A stretch of 39,858 nt of DNA from Chara braunii (GCA_003427395.1 BFEA01000003.1:9293148-9333005), one strand, 5' to 3'; shown: positions 21,970 through 32,185, counted from the first letter of the stretch. Program-made: numbers and translations. The notes: generated by a model from the letters alone, not told the origin.

Positions 21970-22535
21970 TTAGCCCTTCGGCAGGATCTCCACTTGTCCG
22001 TACCGAGGTTCCTTCTTTGGCTCCGGGTCGCGCCAGGGGATCACTTCCTCACTCCTAGGTACCTTGTCGGGGTGGTGGAGTCGTGTCAGCCCGTCCGTGT
22101 TGTCATGTCTCTCATGCTTTCGATGACGAATGTCAAAGTCCATACTCTGCAACTTGGTAGCCCATCGCTCGATCATGCCCAAGTAGTCCTTGGACTTCTT
22201 CAATGCCAGCAACAGTTCGTGATCGGTCATCAACGTGAACTTTCGGCCATATAAGTACGCTCGGAAGTGACTGATCCCCCACAAGGCCGCGTAGCATTCC
22301 CCCGTCGGGGCAGAGTAATTGCACTTATAGGCAGGCACTGATTTGGACGCGTATTCCACCACGTGTTCGAGGCCGTCTGGTCCCACCTGGGCCAAGATAG
22401 CTGAGATCGCCTCGGGCGCCAATCGGTGCTGAGGACAAAGGGTTTTTCCGAGTCCGGTCTTATAAGGACCGGAGCCGAAATCAAGGCCGCCTTAAGTTCT
22501 CGGAAAGCCCGATCGCATTGCGGAGTCCAGATCAA
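21970..22535 (-). pseudogene. element B RNase H
   Basis: The N-terminal part is at 22535-22435 (IWTPQCDRAFRELKAALISA, KPFVLSTDW, whose Asp is the first catalytic residue). The rest is in another frame at 22422-21970 (AILAQVGPDG, SAPTGECYAALW with the catalytic Glu, TLMTDHELLLAL with the second Asp, and HDNTDGLTRL with the last Asp). The frame changes near 22430. A second change just upstream, at a T7 run near 22543, joins it to RT. The domain is collinear and its acidic residues are visible. Confidence 0.8.
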
Positions 22536-23561
22536 CTGCTGATATTTTTTTCAGCAAATTCGTGAGTGGTCCCGCAATCGCCGCAAACCCCTTGATGAAC
22601 CTTCGATAGTACGATGCCAAACCCAAAAAGGCACGCACTTGTGTCACGGACGTCGGTACTGGCGCGTCTTTCACGGTTGCTACCTTCTGAGGCTCCGGCT
22701 GCAACCCTTGGTCCGTAACCACGTGGCCGAGGAAGGAGATCTCGGTAAGGAAAAACTGACACTTCTCAACAGTCACCTTGAATCTAGCGTCCTTCAGCGC
22801 GTGCAAGGTTCCTTCGATGTGTTGCACGTGGCCCTAATAGGAACTTGAAAACACAAGGATATCATCCATATAAACGATCACACAATAATTGATTATGCTC
22901 TGCGCCAGCCGCATTTTTCTCACGAAGTTTTGGAAAGCCATGTTCATTACGCGTTGAAACGTGGCTGGGGCATTGCAAATCCCCATTGGGCATCGAACCC
23001 ATTGCCAAGTCCCTTCAAAAAGAATGAAAGCCGTTTTCGGGCATCTTCTTTTCGAACAAGGAGATGGTGGAATCCATGGCGAACATCAAACTTACTGAAA
23101 AACCGAGCACTTTCAATAGCATCAAGTAACTCATCGATTCGGGGGAGGGGATACACATCCTTAATCGTAATGTCATTCAACTTTCGGTAATCGATGCATA
23201 TGCGAATTCCTCCTGCCTTTTTTGGTACAATCACTACCGAAAACGACCATGGTCCGATGGCGAGTTCGATCCATCCATTAGCTTCGAACTCCTTAATCCT
23301 CTTAAAGGCGGCCGCTCTTTGCGCTGGCGAATACCGATAGGGAGTGCAACTAATCGGTGGATGATCCCCCGTGAGGATCATATGCTCAATCACGTTGGAT
23401 AATCCAATATCGTTATCATGCACACTCAGCACCTCAGCATACCCATGCAAAACATCAATTAAGAATCTTCGGATCTGTCGGGGGACATGATTGGGTATTG
23501 TGATTGCGGGGTGATCAGAGATGCCGAGTGGCGTATCGATCCAATCCATCCCCTGCGATCG
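22492..23561 (-). pseudogene. pol: element B reverse transcriptase
   Basis: Begins near MDWIDTPLGISDHPAITIP at 23549 and carries YRYSPAQRAAAFKRIKEFE, SFSVVIVPKKAGG, RICIDYRKLNDITIKDVYPL and FFSKFDVRHGFHHLLVRKED (catalytic Asp intact). A one-base loss near 23027, within an A-run, shifts the frame. Motifs then resume as CPMGICNAPATFQRVMNMAF and the YMDD box (22861-22872). A stop follows near 22836 (before GHVQHIEG). The thumb FFLTEISFLGHVVTDQGLQP and RAFLGLASYYRRFIKGFA end near 22580. It is a standard Ty3/gypsy RT, inactive through the frameshift and the stop. Confidence 0.87.
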
Positions 23562-24660
23562 TCAGTTGTTCACACTCGAGAACATGAAGCTACTGGTCCG
23601 AACCGAGAAGACGGTGGCAATCATGTATGATTCGACTGGACTAATCATCTCAGTTTCCTTAATTTCGGCATCGGTTGTAGAATTAGTGGTGCTTTCCGCT
23701 ACCTCCAATCCTGTTAACTCGGCCATTTCTTGCATAAGATCCGGAACATCATCTATCGGGGCTTCAGCTTCTTGCTTGATTAGGGCGATCATGGCTCCTT
23801 GCGTGAGTAACGATCTGGGTGGAGAGACGAAAAGATTCAGGTATTGATTCATCTGTTGATAGCTAGCTCGGAGTGGAAGCGCGCCCTCGTACAAAGTGCG
23901 AGGGGGTTCCAAGAGGTCAGCCATATTTGAAATCTGCAAGATCGGTTCCCCTAGGAATGATGTGGCGGGAATCCGTATTTTTGTAGATGCGGGCAAGAAT
24001 GTCGACAGGATATGGCTAGGCTCGCCACTTTCTGAGCTCAGATCAAATGTTCGGGTGGTTGCTGGGATCATTCGAAATTCCTTTTTCGTCTCGCAACCGA
24101 ACATTTCAACTAATTGTTCTCATTCCTTTTCGCTAGGCATTGAGTTCAACTCCTCCTCATAATCGCGCTCGTCATACTCGCCCTCTCCCGCAAGGTGTTG
24201 TTCCTCGTCACCGCTTGGGGGATAATCTTTTGGGCTCAGGATCTGGGTCATTCCTATCCGGACAATACTGGGATTCTTTTTCGGTAATCGAGTAGAAATC
24301 CTTAATGGTAGCGTTTGAGGCCTTCCTCCAGTATGCGTGAGGACGAGTTGTTTAGAATCGAAGTGTATCCGTGCTCCTACCACCATCGCCCAGGGCAATC
24401 CCAACAGTACCATATAAGAGTGCACATCGATGACTAGCGCGTTAACCAGAACGTGCACTCGGCCTACTTTGACCGCTACGTTCTCAATGATTCCTACTAT
24501 ATTTATGGCTTCTTCATCGACCGAGACGTAATTGTCCTTCCCCGGTAGTGGAAGGATCGAGTTCAGTCGGCCCGTTTTTCTGACTGTATCCAAGGATATG
24601 GCTACGGCCGATGATCCGGTATCAATAAGAGCATCAAACGGTTTACCCCAGACTTAGCAA
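23562..24660 (-). pseudogene. element B protease and protease-RT linker
   Basis: The aspartic protease has ALIDTGSSAVAIS (Asp-Thr-Gly) at about 24632-24594, and the conserved YMVLLGLPWAMVVGA block follows near 24410. A TAA just upstream (about 24655) separates it from the gag side and could be a former Gln codon. The frame 24593-24120 then runs into an acidic DERDYEEELNSMPSEKE end. After another stop, 24104-23562 is a long linker (MFGCETKKEFRMIPATTRTF, later AELTGLEVAESTTNSTTDAE) of unknown function leading to RT. Confidence 0.75.
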
Positions 24661-25310
24661 TCACACTCGACATTTTTCCATAGGACCGATCGCACACGCA
24701 CAAAATGATCTTTCTCTGCGTAAGAGATGGCGGCGATTCTCACCGTCTCGGGTGCGTCAGGTTCGGTCGCAGGGGGAGGGTTTGTCTCAGTCTCGTCTTC
24801 TTTCTTCTTCTTTAGCATACGCTGAATACGCTGATATGTGAAGCGTTTTTGGTTCTTCTGGCATTGTTGCAGAAGTTTATCATTTGCGGCTTCGGATATG
24901 GTCAGCAAGTGTCCTACGGGGACCGAAACTCGGATGTCCAACTGTTTGAGTGTTTGTAGGACATCGATCTCTTCTATTTGAAACTGTGGTCCTGGTTCGG
25001 ATCCCCGCTCGACCCATTCGAGCTCATCTTTGCTAGGTCGGATTGCACCGATCAGTCCTGCCAAATGAAGGTACTTGGCCGGATCAACGACATCGGCGGC
25101 TTCGGAAGATGACCCCGAAGTAGACGCGATAGGGTCGGTCGAGGGCGGTTGTTCAGTCGAGAAGGAGGAGGCTTCCCTTGCGGCTTCCAATACTGTGGCC
25201 ACCCGACCTTGATTCAAGGTCACGGACATGGCTGCTGGCGGAGTTTGATTACGTTTTGGCTGGGGGCATTCACTGGATTGACCGCGTGCGGGGGAGCGGG
25301 AGGAGCTAGT
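24654..25310 (-). pseudogene. element B gag-pro junction region
   Basis: The frame 25229-24654 is open for about 190 codons: LNQGRVATVLEAAREAS, a Ser/Asp-rich linker, KYLHLAGLIGAIRPSKDELE, a Leu-rich LLTISEAANDKLLQQCQKNQ and a basic KKKKEDETE stretch ending at ECDC. It lies between the zinc knuckle and the protease. No named domain is recognised. It may be the C-terminal part of Gag or a spacer of the polyprotein. Confidence 0.45.
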
Positions 25311-25389
25311 CCAGGCTATTTACAGTTGTAGCACTCGATCCTCCCCACTGGATTGACCGCGTGCGGGGGAGCGGGAGGAGCTAGTCCAG
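25271..25389. repeat. 44-bp direct duplication at the element B zinc knuckle
   Basis: CACTGGATTGACCGCGTGCG and the next 24 bases occur at 25271-25314 and again, without visible difference, at 25346-25389. On the minus strand it splits the knuckle: CYNCK followed by a stop, then the repeated Pro/Ala segment. The His and last Cys of a CCHC box are not found, so the duplication has probably replaced or displaced them. Confidence 0.8.
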
Positions 25390-26316
25390 TTACAGGAGGG
25401 GCGGTTAACAGAGGGTACGGAGTAGGAACGGGGCGAGAAGGGCTGGAATTTGCTTTCATTAGCTTTGTCATGATTTGTTCCAACCGATCCATCTTAGAAG
25501 CCTGCATCTAAATCAGATTATTCATCCACTCAGACTGTTTAGTCATGGCGGTATGAATCATCTGAGCCAGATGCATGTTAGTGATAGGCACCGATGCGGC
25601 GTCTTGGGTCATTACTGTGTTCACAAGCGCCATTTTGGGAGGAGGAGGAGGTCTCGAGAGAGGTAGGGAATGATACGGGGAGGGATCCGGAGCGGGTCCG
25701 TCCTGGTAGTCATGATCACGACGAGGGTAAAATCGTCCCACCGCTCTGAGCCATGACCGCCGTTTAGCAGCCACATCTTGGATTGTGTCCGAGATATCTT
25801 TTCTCCCTGACTGATATACTTACGCGTATCCAGCAGATCCAGTCCAAGGGCTTTAGTTATGATAACGGACAGTTGGTTCGTCTTAGGAGGGACCTTTTTC
25901 TGCAGTTTTGCCTTTAACACTGGATTGCGGAGATGGTCGATGAACAGATCTCGAGCAACATTTTCTTCCCGTCCGGATTTGTCTAATGCGGTCTGAAATC
26001 GATCAACAAAGTCGGGTAACAGTTCTCCGAGTTCCTGCGGACGGGTTTTCAGTACGAACCATGCAGCATTTTCGCTGACCGCGTCGAATCTTGCTAGGAA
26101 CGCCCTCTTAAAGGTGTCCCAATCTACCCATCTATGCCTTATAAACCAATCATGTGCGGTGTTTCGCAGTAGCAGGGCAATGACGGGGAAGGTCCTCGAT
26201 GCCATATCCCTAAGCTTGCATGCCTTTGGATGAGTGTAGTTGGGATAGAATGGGAAGGTAGCGGGGATGCTTACCATCACTCGAGGAGGTGTTCCATTAG
26301 CATCGGTCATGGGCAT
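25316..26316 (-). pseudogene. gag: element B gag
   Basis: Starts at ATG 26316 (MPMTDANGTPPRVM; a second ATG two codons on), about 120 bases after the primer-binding site. The retrotransposon-gag core is clear: LRNTAHDWFIRHRWVDWDTF, KRAFLARFDAVSENAA, LLPDFVDRFQTALDKSG, LFIDHLRNPVLKAKLQKKVP. The frame 26316 continues to 25621 but shifts near 25790. The correct continuation is the frame 25774-25508 (AAKRRSWLRAVGRFYPRRDH, PPPPPKMALVN), then 25507-25316 after a stop (MDRLEQIMTKLMKANSS, ending RIECYNCK, the start of a CCHC zinc knuckle). It binds and packages element RNA in intact relatives; here it is broken. Confidence 0.82.
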
Positions 26317-26435
26317 CTCCGGTCAAGCTTCGGCGGACCTCTGTCGAGTGACGGGAGGACTGAGACGATTATAGATCGTTTAGCTGATCTTCCTCTCGCC
26401 AGCTCATCTTACTATCGTCAGAACCAACATGTGTC

Positions 26436-26448
26436 GGCTCCGATACCA
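26436..26448 (-). other. element B primer-binding site (initiator tRNA-Met)
   Basis: On the minus strand TGGTATCGGAGCC matches 12 of 13 bases of the complement of the 3' end of plant initiator tRNA-Met (TGGTATCAGAGCC). It lies six bases inside the right LTR, whose sense end reads GGGCA. This fixes the element's orientation and its 5' LTR. The single mismatch is A to G. Confidence 0.85.
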
Positions 26449-27381
26449 ACCTCATGCCCTGCGCTGTCTTCCGTTCGGAGTGTTTAAATTGCGGAAGGGC
26501 CCCAGAAAGACAGCGAGATGGGGTGTGCCACGAATTTTTGGAAAATTGAGTGTGGGGACACGGACAGAGCCGAAATCCCCTGTGCCGATCCGACTTAGTA
26601 AGAAGGGGGAGGGTCCATCCCTGCGCGGGTTTCGAGGGAGAAAAAGGCACGCACAGGACATTCGGCACGGGGAAGTTCAATCCAAAAAGTATCGTTGAAC
26701 TTCTCATCGAGTCGTTGCTCTTCGCTTCTCGTGAAAGGGAGCAGGTACGCACTTGGTGTCTCGCTTTCGGATCAAGTCCCGACGCCGCTCATTGCATAAC
26801 TCAGAATCTGGCGTGGAGGGTCTCAGCCGCGTAGCTCGTTCCTTATGTTCGTCCTCACTCCGTACTCAGTAGTGGAAGCCTTTGATTGGTAACGCTCGAA
26901 GCGACAACAATCGCTGCACAGAGTGTTAGGCCAATGGGGCGCCACTGCCGTCCACGGAATGACGATCAACTCATTAAATAGCAATAGCAGCGAATAAGGC
27001 GGAAAATGAGTATCAATAATGACAAAGCCAGCACCAACAAACCCTGAGCACCGAGTTTCGGGAGGGAAATAGTGTCGGTCGCCGATCTTGGCGACGACTT
27101 CTCGTACGTCCCACTCGCATAAACGTGTCCTTTTCTCGTTGTACGGGAAGGGACGTGGCGGGGATACGAGAGGCCGACGCCCAGTCCGGTTGAGGCCGTC
27201 AGTCCACATGGCAGTCCAATCAATCGCAAGGGTCGGTCTCAATCATTCATTGTTAATCCGACAGTCGTGATGATCGAAAATACACAACCTATCGATCGGG
27301 TTTCTTCGGCTATCTCCTTTGTTCGCTTTAGACATACGAAGCAAAGTGAGAGCACTCCTTCATTTCCGCAAAGATAGTTCG

Positions 27382-27409
27382 GAGAGAGAGAGAGAGAGAG
27401 AGAGAGAGN
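27382..27409 (+). repeat. (GA)n run ending in a single N (assembly join)
   Basis: A short GA run of the LTR stops at an N at 27409, after which unrelated sequence starts with CCTTGTGTTAGCCGCC. In the left LTR the GA tract continues straight to GCATTCGTAATG. The N is likely a gap placeholder. Confidence 0.85.
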
Positions 27410-27605
27410 CCTTGTGTTAGCCGCCCCCCACCGGCGGCCCCAACCCTGCACCCTAAAACGCTAGGGCAAGGGGCAAACATGCACTTACCCCTCTCCAACG
27501 ACCGAGAGAGGTAACCTCCCTTCACCGAAGAGAGGTAGAAAGCTATGCTTGCAGGGGTCCCCTGTATAGCCTTAGGAGTAGTGGTAGGTAGTGAAAAGAG
27601 CCACA

Positions 27606-27757
27606 CGGCACACGAAACGAAAACGAAACGAGTGCATCTATCTGCCCACGAAAGGTGGCAAAATACACTGGTTACTATGAACCTGGCCATTTTCTGCAGG
27701 AAGATGCACTCGTTTCGTTTTTCGTTTTTCATTTTTCGTTTCGTTTCCCGTGCGCCG
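27606..27757. repeat. imperfect inverted repeat of CGAAACGAAAACGAAACG
   Basis: The left arm (27606-27638), with CACGAAACGAAAACGAAACG then AGTGCATC, is mirrored by the right arm (27703-27757) GATGCACTCGTTTCGTTTTT ... TTTCGTTTCCCGTGCGCCG, which carries about 20 extra T/C-rich bases. The loop is about 64 bases. A transcript of either strand could fold into a long hairpin. Confidence 0.65.
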
Positions 27758-27953
27758 ACGTCCACAGTCATGCTATTTTTCGAAGAGTTGTTTCCAGCGA
27801 ACGTGACACAGACAACACACACACACAAAGCTTCTCAAAACTCAAAAAAAAAAAAAACAAGAACAAAAAACAACACTCAAAACAAAATACAGACTTTGAT
27901 TCAAGCGCGTAAACACGTGGAACCCGGTGTGAGCGCCCCCCCCCCACCACCAC

Positions 27954-27984
<31 letters not shown>

Positions 27985-28309
27985 AAACACACACAAACAC
28001 ATTGTCGCCTCCAATGCAGATGTTGTAGGTGGCACCCGGTGAGAGCGGCCGCGCAAACACGTGGAATAGGGTGGTGGTCAGTCGCGGAAACGTGTTCATC
28101 CACTGATCAGGGTGAGTCGCCTCCCGCACTCGTTTGCTCTGCGCTGGATCTTATTCCCATCGCTTGCCTCCGGTGCTGTTGCCACGTGGGTCGGTTTCAA
28201 CTTCCTCTACCTAGTTATGCCAGCGTCCTCCTCTTCACTCGGTCCCATTTCCATCCATCCCTGCTGCTTCCCGAATCTTTCTTTGGGGTGTGTGGAACAG
28301 ACACACACA

Positions 28310-28394
28310 GCTAGCTAGCTAGCTAGATAGGTCGGTAGGTAATTAATAAATAAATAGACAGATAGATAGATAGATAGATAGATAGATATGGAGA

Positions 28395-28487
<93 letters not shown>
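28310..28487 (+). repeat. compound microsatellite (CTAG)n-(GATA)n-(GT)n-(GA)n
   Basis: Successive short-unit tracts: CTAG at 28310-28326, GATA at 28359-28388, GT at about 28398-28432, then GA to 28487. Translated frames here are artefacts. Confidence 0.92.
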
Positions 28488-28491
<4 letters not shown>

Positions 28492-28586
28492 AGTACATTC
28501 CACTCCACAGGCTGGAAGCATGAATAATGTACTTTTAGCAGACGCGTATGTGGGCACGTCCGCTCAACCGCGCGATCGCGGAGAAG

Positions 28587-28696
28587 CTGCATTTGATATA
28601 CAGGGCCACAAAGGAAAGGAGTTTGTACGCGCTTTCCGTATATCCAGGGCCAAAAAGGAGAATCTGCATTTGATATACAGGGCCAAAAAGGAGATA
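28587..28696 (+). repeat. three degenerate copies of a GATATACAGGGCC unit
   Basis: CTGCATTTGATATACAGGGC occurs at 28587 and 28664, with a diverged middle copy (CCGTATATCCAGGGCCAAAA) at about 28635. Each copy is followed by an AAAGGA purine run. The spacing is irregular (about 48 and 29 bases). Function unknown. Confidence 0.6.
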
Positions 28697-28808
28697 TGTT
28701 GGCGAAGCGGGCTCTATAGATTGAGTTCCAGGGTGTTCACCTTCGGCTCACGTTGACGGATATGAAGGTTGGAACATACATAAGGTGTAGGGGGAGCGGG
28801 GCAGAGGG

Positions 28809-28809
<1 letters not shown>

Positions 28810-28902
<93 letters not shown>
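28810..28902 (+). repeat. (CA)n-(GA)n microsatellite
   Basis: About 30 CA units pass into about 17 GA units at 28869. The LTR sequence GCATTCATAATGATCTAATG resumes directly after it, which shows that this GA run is the right half of the LTR's own microsatellite. Confidence 0.95.
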
Positions 28903-28903
<1 letters not shown>

Positions 28904-28938
28904 ATTCATAATGATCTAATGGTCTCGCCAAGGAGTTT

Positions 28939-29223
28939 TCATAAAGAAACCATGGGGACAGTACTCACATCCGGTGGGACGCGGCAAGTGATCCACGCAT
29001 GCAGGTCGCACGTTGCGCCCTTCTTCTTTCTGAGAAGATAGATTGCCTTTCGGGTTTTGCGTATCGAGGGCAAGCTGCAGATGGCATGTGCAGTGTATTC
29101 CGGATTGAAGATCCCGGGGTATTCTCCCGCAATCACATCATCGACAGATCTAAACACTCTTGCATTCTCGAACAAAATCCCAACAACATTGCCCTTACCA
29201 ATGGCTCGACCATTCTCATACAT
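28939..29223 (-). CDS. 94-codon open frame in the right LTR, unrecognised
   Basis: The counterpart of the left LTR frame, opening MYENGRAIGKGNVVG and ending at 28939. The Met, the length and the stop are all kept between the two LTRs. Residue changes include Lys/Glu, Gly/Ala, Val/Ala and Met/Lys. No domain is recognised. Confidence 0.3.
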   Translation of the reverse strand: MYENGRAIGKGNVVGILFENARVFRSVDDVIAGEYPGIFNPEYTAHAICSLPSIRKTRKAIYLLRKKKGATCDLHAWITCRVPPDVSTVPMVSL

Positions 29224-29907
29224 TCCATTCGCAACAACTCTTCGGCCTAATCAAAGACCAGTCCATCAACGACATTCTCCTCATCCGAGTGTTTTCATCT
29301 TTACTCGTGGTTACTCATCGCGGAAGGTGCGAAAATGACAGCCATGCATCATTCAGTTCTCCGTGTGCTCTGCACCCATGCCCCGTCATCCCATGGCTAA
29401 TCAAAACGCCAGCCCATCAGACAAGCATACATAGTCATTCATGCCATAAGGTAGGTGGGGAGAAGAGGTGCGAAATGGATGAAAACAATAAAATAGATGA
29501 AAATCATGCAAAAATCCAAAGATGAAAAGAATTTTCAGCTTAACTGTCGTGGAGCTGCACTCACACCAAAGAATAGATTTGAGAAAAGGAGGCGTATCCT
29601 CCGAAAAGTTCCATCATGGCCCCGGGCCATTTATCCATCCAACTCTGATCACTATCCTCATACATGCACTGACGATCCCGGTCGTCACGTACCACTTTCC
29701 ACCACCACGATCATCACCCCGCCGACTTAGTTTCTGCACGGGCTTGCCCCGATCCCACAGTCCGTCGTGGCGATCAGGCGCAAAGCCAGCAAGTCTACAG
29801 TCATCTCGTCGGGACTTTTCGATTCGCACTGCACACACACCATCTAGCCACTGCTTCCCGGAAGCTGGCTGACGAGTTGAGAGAGAGATTTGTGGACGCG
29901 CTTGCGG

Positions 29908-29915
29908 AATTTATA
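29908..29915 (-). promoter_or_regulatory. TATA-like box in the right (5') LTR
   Basis: TATAAATT on the sense strand, identical to the left LTR's. It lies about 0.9 kb into the LTR. As this is the 5' LTR, it would be the element's promoter if functional. Confidence 0.35.
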
Positions 29916-30820
29916 GTTGCGCGAAGGGAGATAGATGTGAGGAAAGATGAAGAATGGGGCAGAGGAGGGCGAGGGAGTGCTTGAGGGTAATCGGTACTAA
30001 TCGCCCATCGAAAGTCATGTTGATCCCTCACAATCCGATCTCTACTAATCAGAATCGTCACGTAGTAGAGATCTCCTCCTACACGACGCTTCTCCTTGGC
30101 TAAATGGGGTAAAGAGAGGATCGACCGGGTTTTCGAGCGCAGGATTTAGAGCGAGAAGAAGAAGGGTGCGAAGGATAGCGCGAAACGGGTCCAAAATTCA
30201 GATTATCAAGAAAGAGAAAAAGGGCGCGCGCGGGGAAGGAGAGAGAAAAACAGTTACAGGGGGAGAGAGAGAGAGGGAGCATGGGCGTGCGAAGGAGGGC
30301 GTCGAGAGGAGCGCGAGAAGGAAGGAGGAGGGAGCTCGTATGCATGGCGCCGAACACACAATGAAAAATGGGCACCGAAAGAGTTGTAGTTTTTCCAAGT
30401 CCTATGCTAATTCAAAAATTGAAATCACCATATCCGCGCGCAAAGTAGGCGCGGGAAAAGAAAGAAAGTCCTACGTCTATCCATATTCCTACAAAATTCT
30501 CAGGGTTTTCCACGTCGTGGCCGAGAACATTCATGCGTGAAAGGATACGTCGAGTTCCGTTAATTTTGGAATTCCTAATCGTCGAGCCAAATTCTGAGCG
30601 CGCTCGCTAAGTTGCCCGTAATTCCCATGCATTTCCAAATTATAAAAATGGAATTTCAAGAATCACTAGTGCTGACAAAAATACAGGTCTTAGTGAGACA
30701 CTTTTAATTGAAAAACAGAGACGGGTTTTCTGGGGCCGAGCAAGACACATCTTGATTCAAAAGAAACAAGGGGAGGGGAGGGGTTCGGAAGATGGTGCAG
30801 GTCCGGAAGCTGGTACGTCA

Positions 30821-31491
30821 CATGCTTGACAATGGATGTGATGTTTTCCAGATGGTTCAGATTGTTCTTGCACTTGGTAGTTTGGGTCGTTTACACAACT
30901 TTGGTTACACAGTTGTGGTTCCTATGTAGTTTATGTTGGGTAGGTACAGTCATTTACGCAAGTGTTGGATCTATACGGCAGTATTTGAGTGGATAGAGAT
31001 GACGCTTGGTATATGATTGTCGAAGGAGTTAGAAACATTTTAACTTTCAGCAGGTCTATTTGATTACTACGATGAGAACGAAACACATGATCCGTTCGAT
31101 TCTGTTTGGGTTCGGTCTACTAATCATTAGTATTGGCTTCTTCCTAATTGGCTTGGCGTTATGAGACCATGCCGAGAACTTGTGTTAGGTGTGGTCTAGT
31201 ACTAAGGGAGTACAAACGATCGAAGACGATGATCAGGGTGAGGCTTGTAACACGGTTGGACAACTACGTACAACTGGACACTACACCCTGTGTTGGACAC
31301 GACATGACAGACTGTGAACATCCAGACACGCATGAGATTATTGAGACAGTTTTGAACCGTACTAGCTAGAGTTCGAAGAGTTGTATGGTTGTTGAGACCA
31401 GCCAGAAGACTATGTGTTGGCGAAGTCGTGGAAATTGTCGAGATCTGGCGCCAGTGATCACCGGTGGATGAAGTGATCTTTGGTCAACTGA
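30821..31491 (+). other. region between element B and the CCHC/GIY-YIG unit
   Basis: No certain gene. A 74-codon frame (31148-31369) contains CVRCG and later CVGHDMTDCEHPD, but it ends without linking to the next frame. It may hold the upstream region of the coding unit starting at 31492. Confidence 0.35.
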
Positions 31492-32185
31492 ATGCGAGAT
31501 CGAGATAATTGGAGAGAAGGTTGGATATATTGACATCTTCTATAACAATAACAACAGTGGAGGTAACAACGGGAATAATGGCAGTAATTGTAACAATGGG
31601 AATGAAGGTGGTTGGAGAGGAAGAACGAATGGACTGCAATGCCACAAATGTGGGAAGTATGGGCATATTGCGAGAGAGTGTTAGTCCATGAGGGGGAGAC
31701 AAGTGCAGCAAGAGAATGAGGTACAGGTGTTAGTACGAGATTTGATGAAAGAAAGGGAGGAGAAACGCAAGCGAGAAGAGGAAGAAGAGAAACAACGGTT
31801 AAAGTTGGAAACGGAGAGGAAGCGAGCGCTTGATGTGGCGAGGAGAACTGAGGAGATGTGACTACAACTACACGCAGAGATCGCAGACAAGTGGAGGAAG
31901 CAGCAAGAAGAAGCGGTGGAAAAGATCAAGGCAGCAGTACCGACAGTTAAAGGCGGAAAAAGTCCTAAGAATCCAAAGATCTCACCTAAGAGTAAGGGCA
32001 TTCAGAAAGTTAAGGAGAAGAGGAAGGCTTTCAAGTTGAGTAAACAGAGGAAAGGAGTTGGACGTCTGATCATTACGTCATCTTCGTCTGAAGCAGAAGA
32101 AGAATCTTCTTCGGTTAGTGACGACTCCACTGATATGGAGGAAGAGGTGTTGCAAGTGATTAGGAGGTTACGGGTGGAAGACTAA
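31492..32185 (+). pseudogene. CCHC zinc-knuckle and coiled-coil protein, N-terminal part
   Basis: The likely start is ATG 31492 (MRDRDNWREGW). A frameshift within 40 bases leads to frame 2, which carries an Asn/Gly-rich spacer (NNNNSGGNNGNNGSN), a perfect CCHC zinc knuckle CHKCGKYGHIAREC (31640-31681), a TAG at 31682, then a charged coiled coil of about 60 residues (VRDLMKEREEKRKREEEEEK and on), a TGA at 31859, and a Lys/Pro-rich basic segment (KGGKSPKNPKISPKSKGIQK). It ends in an acidic Ser-rich tail (SSSSEAEEESSSVSDDSTDM). The knuckle suggests nucleic-acid binding, as in Gag or LINE ORF1-type proteins, but there is no capsid domain upstream. Confidence 0.6.

Larger units (their letters stand above)
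27410..28870. other. ~1.46-kb block present only in the right LTR
   Basis: It has no counterpart in the left LTR and is bounded on both sides by GA-type microsatellite. It contains an imperfect inverted repeat (27606-27757), a CA-rich patch (27949-28000), two AAACACGTGGAA phrases (about 27910 and 28054), a compound microsatellite (28310-28487) and three copies of a GATATACAGGGCC phrase (28587-28696). No gene is seen. It may be a true insertion or a scaffolding error across GA repeats. Confidence 0.65.
14782..30820 (-). mobile_element. element B: 16-kb Ty3/gypsy element with giant LTRs
   Basis: Two long direct repeats (about 14782-18104 and 26455-30820) flank a minus-strand gag-protease-RT-RNase H-integrase region. 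A primer-binding site lies just inside the right repeat, which makes that one the 5' LTR. Total span is about 16 kb. The LTRs reduce to about 2.9-3.0 kb once the left copy's 340-bp tandem duplication and the right copy's ~1.46-kb insertion are discounted. LTR-to-LTR identity looks near 95% in one 285-bp stretch I compared by eye, so the insertion is not recent. The coding region has many frameshifts and some stops. A clear target-site duplication and a sense-strand polypurine tract were not found. Confidence 0.85.
26455..30820 (-). repeat. element B 5' LTR (right copy)
   Basis: Begins TGCCCTGCGCTGTC on the plus strand beside the primer-binding site and ends near ACGTCA at about 30820. It aligns with 14782-18104 along its length, except that it lacks the left copy's 340-bp duplication and contains an extra block from 27409 to about 28870 inside the AG tract. 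Outside those, substitutions and short indels are scattered. Confidence 0.85.

Noticed and set aside
27900-28010. CRISPR-like or regulatory array from spaced CACACA units
   Set aside because: It is a degenerate CA microsatellite with no conserved repeat-spacer pattern.
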